A stretch of 64,000 bases of DNA from Galaxea fascicularis (taxonomy: Eukaryota; Cnidaria; Anthozoa; Scleractinia; Euphylliidae), in contig OX419335.1 in NCBI GenBank assembly GCA_948470475.1, positions 26,844,661 to 26,908,660 of the forward strand, written 5' to 3'. The stretch's first letter is position 1, and each line of letters opens with the position of its first letter. Shown one piece after another: positions 53,601 through 62,600 of the stretch. The notes under the pieces were generated by a model. It did no database searches. It worked only from the letters and a program-made list of their open reading frames with translations, and was not told where the DNA came from. A program made the position numbers and the translations under genes.

Positions 53601-56600
53601 CAGAATGCATTGTGATTGTTGTTGAAACACGTCATGAAGACCATATTTTACAAAACCAAATTCACAGACGGATGCTAGTGTCCCTTACAAACCACCGGAT
53701 CGACATTAAAAAATTATGTAAAATTAAATAGAGTATTTGTAATCACTGTTAATAATTATATGAAAAATTTGCGAAAGTAACAAAGGGACTAATATCAGTA
53801 TGGCCAAGCATTTGCCTCTTTTTGAATAATTTCCTGAGCTAACAAAATCAAAGGTCTACTAAGGTCTATTCCAAAAAAAAAAATTGATTTCAACCTTCCT
53901 TTTCATGTCCTTTCTTGGACGTAACTCCTTTGTTGGATGATGAAGTATCAATGGCGTGAGAAACTCCAGTAACCTCCGGTTGATCACCAAGAAAGACATC
54001 CAACTCGTCAAAATACTTCGGAGGCTTTCCTCCGTCAGCCCCAGAGCGTCCCAGCGCGTCTTTGTACTTTTTATATTCAGCTTTTAGATGTTTCACCTTG
54101 GTTCTGCACTGAAGGTAATCTCGCTGATAACCCAGAACTGACATTTCTGTGCTCATCTTATTGTAGATATCGCCATTTTTATGGGTATTACTCAACATCT
54201 CCATTATTTCTTCTCTGCTCCAGATTGATATCAAGTCCCTTACCTCTTTATTAGTCCACGTTTCTCCTCTCTTTGACATGTTATCAAGCCAGAATGCTCT
54301 ATACTTACAGTTCAAAATGGCGGTCGAGTACAACTGCCAGGTCACAAAGCTGTGATCTCGGTACACTTCAGTGTTCTCATTTAGCTCGATTCGACATCGA
54401 TCTAGATTAGATCGATCCGAGACCACCTCTCTAGGTGGAGTAATTTGGATCGGCTTCGGATCAGTTCGAGGTGTTCAAATTTAGCACGGTTACGGGTTAG
54501 GTCGTTTCGAGACCGATCTAACTCTCAAGTTGTTAGCACGTCTTTAAGACGCAGACAGATTTTGCTCCATAATTCGTCTTCGCACCGAATTTATACTAGA
54601 GACGGATTATCCGTCTCAGACGGATGATCCGTCTAGACGGATAGTTCGTCTCTAGTATAAATTCGACCATTGTAAAACCATTCGGCCGGTGTTGAATAGC
54701 AAAAAAGCAAAAACAAAAAAAAAACTACATCAAAAAGAAGAGTAAGGATATAATCTGAGAATGGTCGTACTCATATATAGCTAAGGTGTTGTCATATTGG
54801 TGGAGCACCTACCTGGGAGGGAGGCCTGTGTAGCAAACGTTCTCTTATAAATGGGGTGCTTTCCAGTTTCGTTTTTGGGTGCTCAGATGCAAGTGACCAA
54901 ATAGTTTGCTTGCGGCTTCTGTCACATGTATCTTGCATTTTTAACAGGGAGAGTCGATACTTGTTGGTGCTGACAGAGAACTACGCAGCTTTGCCGATTG
55001 TCCAACGGGAGTTGCAAGAGAAAGGAGAGGAACCTGTCATAATATTCGGTAGCAGCTTTCCCAAAGATCAGGAGTACACTCAGGTGTCAAATAAGAGCTT
55101 TAACTGTACTTTTACTTTTTAGTTATGGAAACAGGATTTTGTGTTCCAGCCGGAGATTACTGAAGAAAATTAGACACTACGCTATTTCATTTTTCAGATC
55201 TGCCGCGACATCAATCGAATTAAAGTGTGTATGGAAACAGGACGAACAGTTATTATGTTGAACTTGGAGAGCCGCTATGCAAGTCTTTATGATGCCCTGA
55301 ACCAGGTAGGAAACAATACCCAGTTCTACATTTTTCTCTAAAATTCATCAGCAGGTAACCACTGAAACGAATCTCTTTACGTTGTGACATTGCATTTCAA
55401 AGAGCAAACTCTGCATATCTAGTGCCTTTCTGGCTTTGTCTTTGTGGAACCAAACAAATTTTTAACGGTATTTGTGATTAAAAACCAGTGGATAAATACC
55501 ATGCCAGTTTGCCCAAGTTTCTATAACAACAACTTTATTTAAGTCTCAAATCGTTCTAGCTGAACACGAGCACTCTACTAATTGGGGAGACTGTAAATCA
55601 AATAAACTCTAAATTAAATCAAATGTTGGTTTTTGAGGAGAGGGGAAAACTGGAGTACTCGAAGAAAAACCTCTCGGAGCAGAGTAGAGAACCAACAAAC
55701 TCAGCCCACTTATGGCCCCGAGTCCGGGAATCGAACCCCGGACACATTGGTGGAAGGCGAGCGCTCTCACCACTGCGCCAACCCTGATCCCATGTATTTC
55801 GTCGGTTGCAGTCAATTTCTTGATCTTGTTATCTATATTGAAAGTTTCTTTCTTGTATGTTAATTGTTCCATAGTACTACATGTATTTCGGAGGCCAGAA
55901 ATATGTAGATCTTGGACTGGGAAGTCATCGTGTGAAATGCCGCGTTGATGATAAATTCAGGTAACGACCGCCTGTTTAGCATGTTTTCCTCTAGCTTCCT
56001 TTTCTTCTTTCTCCTTTTTTTCTTGTTGAAGAATAAAGGGCTCCTCAAAAACACGCTACTCTTTTTTTATACGAGCACACGTTACTTATTTACCTACATA
56101 CCTAGGTAGCGTTAAGAACAGCACCACAAAGAAATTCTGCTTGGTAGCTTTAACCTGGGTGACAATCACACTTGTGGGTAAGGCCAGGCCAAAACACAAT
56201 CGTGTCATCCCGCTCAATACAACGAACTGCTCTAAATTGCTGTAAATGAAAGTAATCTGAACTTGCAAAGAGACAAGCTCAACACAGGATATTGATGCAA
56301 GGCACATAGAAACGTTTGTTGCGTTTGTATTGGAGTTGAGCGGTAGACATCCTTTTATTTCAACGTTTGCTTATTAAAACGTTCTCGGTACACGTTAGTA
56401 CAGGTTACATGCGACCGTATTGCCGTTATCCTGGTATAGCCTTTGATTGTTATTTCCACTTCTCTTCCTCCTCAATAGGTTGATTGTAATTGCTGAAAGA
56501 AATGTTGTTTACAGCGAGTTTCCAATTCCTCTGATCAACCGCTTGGAGAAGCATTACCTTGTGACTTCAGCAAGTCTGACCGCTCAACAGAGACGCGTCG

Positions 56601-59600
56601 TAGAAAGACTTGACGAGTGGGTGACACAATTTTCTAGTGTGAGCGCCCCACCCTACCAGCAGATGAGGTGTGTTCTGCAGTTAATCATTGTCTTTGTTCT
56701 TACGATTGTTGATGTTGTTGTTATTGCTGATCAGTGTGCATGGCCGCAATCCGGATTAAGCACCATCTGAAAGTATCCCCTGTAATAACATTGCAGGTAT
56801 CGCTTTTACTTCAGCTGCCCTCTATAGCAAAAATACTGTACTTTTTGACCATTTGGAATGTCCTGTTGTCAGGGTGGTCGTTTGACAACTTTTGTGACAT
56901 TTTCTCTTTACAGAGAATATACACCAGGCGACGCGTTTGTTGGTTACCATGCTGACACGACAGCATCTGTTGTCCTACAAGTTACTAGCAACCTAACCCA
57001 TTGCCGACAAAGCAAGTATCGTGACGAGCACACCTTCGAAGAGAAGGTACGTCAAAAACCTGATTGTGTAGTCTTTCACACAGAATCGAGGGAGAAAGAA
57101 AAGCATTCACCACCTTGGTTTGTGTCCAAATAGTGGACCATTATGACAATTTTGACGTTTCTGAAATTTTGGTACCCTTTCTATGAAATTGTTACACCAA
57201 ATCGTTGTATGTAGAATTCACCCAATTTCCTTCAGTTTTCCTTTCAACATTTGAATGCTGAAACATCAGAAAACCTGCAAACAGCAAAATGAAACAACTT
57301 ATAATGACCCCAGCTATTCGTGGGCTGGTGTTGTGTTATTGTACAACGGACGGTGTAAACCTCGTGTTTTGATTGGTCTAGAGGAGTTTGCGATTTGAGT
57401 TTGTATAGACGCGCGAATGACGTCATGAGTCGATGAAAATAGAAACAACCATGTATAAAACAAATAGATTCCAGTTGTCAGTGTGTGTGTTCTCTGACAA
57501 CGCACGGAGGACGTCAAAACGTGGTAAGAACATCATTCACGTTACTCGCCAGCTCCTCGTAACGTACTTCTTTATTCTTACTGCGTTTTGACGTCGTCCG
57601 CCCGCTATCAGAGTAAATAAGAACTGTCAAATGGGATATATTTGTTAAACACATTTTAAAAAGATTTATGCAAACGAGACACATCAAGGCCTTGTTTAGT
57701 GATGATGAAATAAATTAACGCTGACCAAATATTACAGGTTTTCAGGGAATCGAAAGAACTTCTGTTACAATGTGCAACACCTGATGCAGTTGCACGCCTT
57801 CCAAGCACAAAGCTTGCTCAGCAGGCAGACAACCTATGGGCAACTTACTTTACAGTGCAGGAGCATTCAAGTTTGACTGCCTTTCTTAGACGTGTTCTTA
57901 CAACAGAGGAAAGAAGTGCAGATCAGGGAACTTTAATTCAGGTAATGTCTGTATTACGGTTCATAACCTACAGAGGACAGCAACGGACACAGACTCCAAC
58001 AACAAACTCACTATCGCCCTCTCGTCACGTTTCCTTACCGAGACGTAAAGCAATGCAAGTAATGGCTGCTCAAAACAAATAAACGAGAAACATTTCCGTT
58101 TTCCCGGCATTTTTGCTTATCTCGCGTTTATACCTATAACAATCAGCATCGAATTATCAGATCAAATACCCAGGTAGCTTTCCAGGTGAATTACATTGGG
58201 CTGTTGTCAGCGACAAACGACCTTTTATTTATCTGTGTTGGCTTTCTATTTAAAGGTCTGCTCAGCATTAAACAGTGAGCATCGAAAAGGGCAACATATC
58301 GGTGGAACTATGTTACCAAAATGAATCAAAGATCAAATGTCAACATTCTCCCTGTAGGTAACAACCCACTCAAGATTGCTGTCATCCAACGATTTACAAG
58401 ATATAGCAGCTTCAACGTCTCTACAATTGTCAAATGTGGCGTGTCTAAGTCTGCAGCAGTTTCACACGGAGCAGCAGTTCTGTTCATCTGTAAGGTTAGC
58501 TACGAACTAAATTTAAGGTTTCTTTATAACGTTTTTATTTATTTATATGAAATAGGAGTAGCTAGGAAGGAAGATGTAATGACTAACCATTTTCTGGTAA
58601 AATTTGACTGGGAATTTGAATTATTGATATGCCTGAATGTTGATTGCTCCTAACCCGATCTCGTCTCTGTGCAATCCTTATTGAAATACCTAGCTCCATA
58701 ATCTTCAGGTGTATGATGGGTCCCTTGAGCAGATGGGACAACTGTGCAATGCAAATCTAACTGAGGCAGAGTGCTAAGGACATTGTGCAGTGAAGCACTT
58801 TTAGTCCTTTTGATATATGGAAACTGAGTCGTTCCATAGGCCAAACGCAATTGAAAAGGTCGAGCATAAGTCTTACCGTATTTTAAATACGAAGATATGA
58901 GCACTACTGAGGCAGTGGTGGAAAGAAAACCTTGTGCGGGATTCGAACTCGTAACCCCTGCGATACCAGCTCATCGCTCTACCAAATGGGCTAACAACTG
59001 AAGCCAACTGGTGTTCAGAAGAGTGAAATATTGAACTTGCCTCTGGAATGTTCTTATGCAGTGTAGGCTATTCCAGAATGTTCTCTATAGATGTTTCTGG
59101 AAATAACTGAGTCACTATTACCAGAGAGTTCCACTATATTCAAAAATAGACATGATCAATGTAATGTGATAAGTTACTAAAAATAGTTCAAGATGTGAAA
59201 CGTTCTAGATCACAGCTACCAACCTATATAAGTAGGGTTAGTTTCAGCAGGATTATTGATTGTTATGGTTATATTGTTCTTGTTCTTGGTTATTGGTCTC
59301 GGTCTCGGTCTCGTTCCTATTGTTGGTTGTTCAGAGGAAATCAGTTCAGTTTCAATCGAAAGTTCAAGAAGGTCAAGTTCAGTGGTAATTGTCAAGTTGT
59401 AAGTTTTAAGTTCACGCTTCCACTTGTTCTAATAAAACTCTGACAAACAACTGGGATCTGGTCACTTTGTTGATTCGTAATAAATCCTTGAGTGATGAAC
59501 CTAGTGAATATGAATATATGACGATCATATCGTAAATTCTATAATCCGCAGTTCTGTAGATGATTTTCATATTTCACATTTGTGCATTTGAAATATTTGA

Positions 59601-62600
59601 AAATTTGTCTTTCAGAGACGTCTTTGCCAAACTTGGGGGAAGGGAAGGATTGCTTGTTGTCCAATGCGACGCCGGAGACGCTAATAGCACTCTGATACCT
59701 TGCGCTCGTCACCTGCTGGTGGAACAGAGGACGACGGCAAAGCAAGATTTTGCAGAGAGTGTTGGACACGACCCTTCTTCTTTTGTGCACATTGTGATGA
59801 TTGTGCAGCTTCCGCGGCTTGTTGGAGGCTGTCAAGCATTTGCTGGCTTCCAAGGCGGCCGATGGTTGTCTGTTCATATCGATGAACTGCGTCCACCAAC
59901 GGGTCAAATCCCAGCCATTGAATTCATGGTGGACCGATCAGTCAGTGAGCTGTTTGATGTAGCGCCAAGGACCAGAAGGGCTGACGACATGGAAGCTGAA
60001 GAACAGCAGGAACAAGGTATTGACATTAAAATGGAGGGCGCCGATGTTGCTTCCAGCGATGACGTCCTGGATAAAGTAGACATTGTCAGTCTGTTAAGAA
60101 GTTGTGTTCAGGCAGCTGTTGCGAGAATTGACGACGAATCTTGGCGTTCATCCAGATCAACTCGCAGGATTGAAGTCATGTTAAACCTTCTTCCAGATCA
60201 CAGGTCCTATGGAACTGGTATGTATCAGCCTAGAATACCAGAAAACAGACGGACTTACAGTTTCTCTGCTGTGTTTTTTTTTTGTCAACTTCGTACTTCC
60301 GCAAAACTGGCAAACAATAACTCGTCACTTGCTCATCAGATTTCCCCTGATCCCCGAAATAATGGCTTCGCACTTTAAGGATTTGTGGTGGACGCTTCTG
60401 ACAACTTGTTCACTTAACAATAAGTCGTCTTCAAGACTGATCGTTAGCGGACGGCGTTAAGTCCCCTGTTATCAAAGTTTGACCTACAAAATTGCTGTTT
60501 TTTAGATTTGTCCTTTGCTACCATCTTGGCACGACGAATTCACAAACTTCTCCAAGAAAAAGATGAGCGCGCCGGCACGAAGGCGAGTGAATGGCTTCGC
60601 TTGGAGGCGCTAAGTGGTACCGGGATTCAAGAGAATGGTACATTCAGGAAAGCGCTGTGGCAGCGAGTGTACTCTTCCGTCATTCCGATCCTCTCTGAGA
60701 TCATTGCTTATGTCGACCGTGATTGCAACCTGGACTTGGTAACGGAAGAAGGGAGCTGGTTCTCATGTCTGTGGATAGCACTTTTTCAAAATCCGAGCAT
60801 GGTTGAGCTTCATTATGAGAACTTTTTGTCACTTGAAAATGGCATCATACGCGAACGTGTTCCAGTGACTACCTCTGGACGTGAAAGACATACGTTTGAT
60901 TTGCAGTTTCCTTTCTCCTGGTTAATTAAGGAAAGAATTGATGCCATGTGGAAAGAGGCCGCAAGTATTGCAGGTAAACGCTTTTTCTTGAGCCTAACCT
61001 TGATTTTAACAGTTTTTCATTTTTCGTTAATGGGTTGTTATCAGACCGGCAAATGAGTGACCGAAGTTTGTCTTGAATTCGTCCGTTTATTATTTCAGGA
61101 ACTTTTACAAAGAGTGTAACCTATGCGACTGTCAATCCTCAGAAGTTGAAAGAGCTCTTGAGCGTGAATACAAATATTTAAAAAAGGGGCGGGGGGGGGG
61201 GTTAACAAATAGACTTTGCGAACCGATGGCAGTTCTTCTAAGAAATGAGACTACTTAAAGTTAATGAAAGAGGACTACTGTCGAACCTCCCTTTGCAAAT
61301 AGCTTTCGTAAGCAACCACCTCCCGTCAGCGAGCACTTTACTTTACTTTACTTTACTTTACCCTCCCTACCCTACCCTACCCTCTACCCTCTGTCGCACC
61401 CTACCTACCCTACCCTACTCTACCCTACTCTACTCTACTCTGCCCTCTGTGGCAATTCTGTTTATGATTCTCATGAGCTGTCTAACGCCTTTAATCATTT
61501 TTCTCCCATTGGGCTTAAGTTAGCAAATAATATTCATACCAATGAAGACAATACTTCACATTTGGATTATTTAGCAGAGACTGGTCACTGCACATTCGAG
61601 CTAAAATCAACCAGCGTCCCCAAGGTTCTTTTGCTTTTGTAAGGATTATGTAAATCAAAATCTACTGGTTTGGACAAAATATCTGCAAAACTCTTGCGCG
61701 AATGTGCGGATTTAATAGCCGAATCACTCTGTACTATTTTTAATCAATCTATTGTTTCTGGAATTTTCTCTGATAAATGGAAACTTTCGAAAGTTGTCCC
61801 CTTGTTCAAACAAGGTAATCGTTCAGATCTAAATATAATTACCGCCCAATTTCAGTTATTCCAGTTGTAGCTTAAGTCTTTGAGAGATTCATTTATGATC
61901 AACTCTATAATTATCTTACTATACGATTGGTTTAGATCTTACTTGGACTGCCGCAAACAACGATGTTTTATAAATGGTTCGCTCTCTAGGGACCATTTTC
62001 TTAATTGTGGTATACCTCAAGGCACAATTCTGGGTCCACTCCTTTTTATAATATATATCAACGACTTACCTAACTGTATATCAAATTCTGAACCTCGACT
62101 GTATGCTGATGACACACATATAACCTTAAATGAGGATCTTTCTAAAGTTGATAAATGGCTAACTGCTAATAAGCTTACTCTTAACGCGTCTAAAACTGAG
62201 TTTATGTTGATCGGATCAAGGCAAAGGCTAAGCACGTTTCACAACCCCCCGTCACTTATGATTGACGGTGCACCTATAACTCAAGTTACTTCTACGAAAT
62301 CTTTGGGTGTTTACATTGACCACAAATTATCCTGGAATGTTCATGTTGAGAATTTATGTAAGAAAATCGTGTCTGGTATTAGAGCGTTGAAGAGAGTGAG
62401 GTCTTTCGTTCCACAAGGCTCTCCGATCAATCTTCATGTCTTTAGTACAGCCTCACTTTCATTACTGCAATTCTGTCTGAGGATGTTGCGGCAAAACCAT
62501 AGCCAGTAAACTTTAAAAAACTTCAAAATCGCGCTGCGCGTATACTCACTTACTCGAACTATGATGCCAACGCTCAAAACCTTATCCCAAAACTTGGATG

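Larger units (their letters stand above)
49866..54500. mobile_element. PIF/Harbinger DNA transposon with two genes
   Basis: It contains a plus-strand DDE_Tnp_4 transposase and a convergent minus-strand Myb/SANT-like gene, the two-gene layout of Harbinger elements. Both ends contain the phrase ACTGATCCGAAGCC in inverted orientation (about 49919-49935 and 54451-54468). The left edge GGGGCCGTTCACACTTAG is typical of such ends. The exact termini and target duplication are not certain. A LINE tail is inserted at 52625-53245. Confidence 0.75.
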
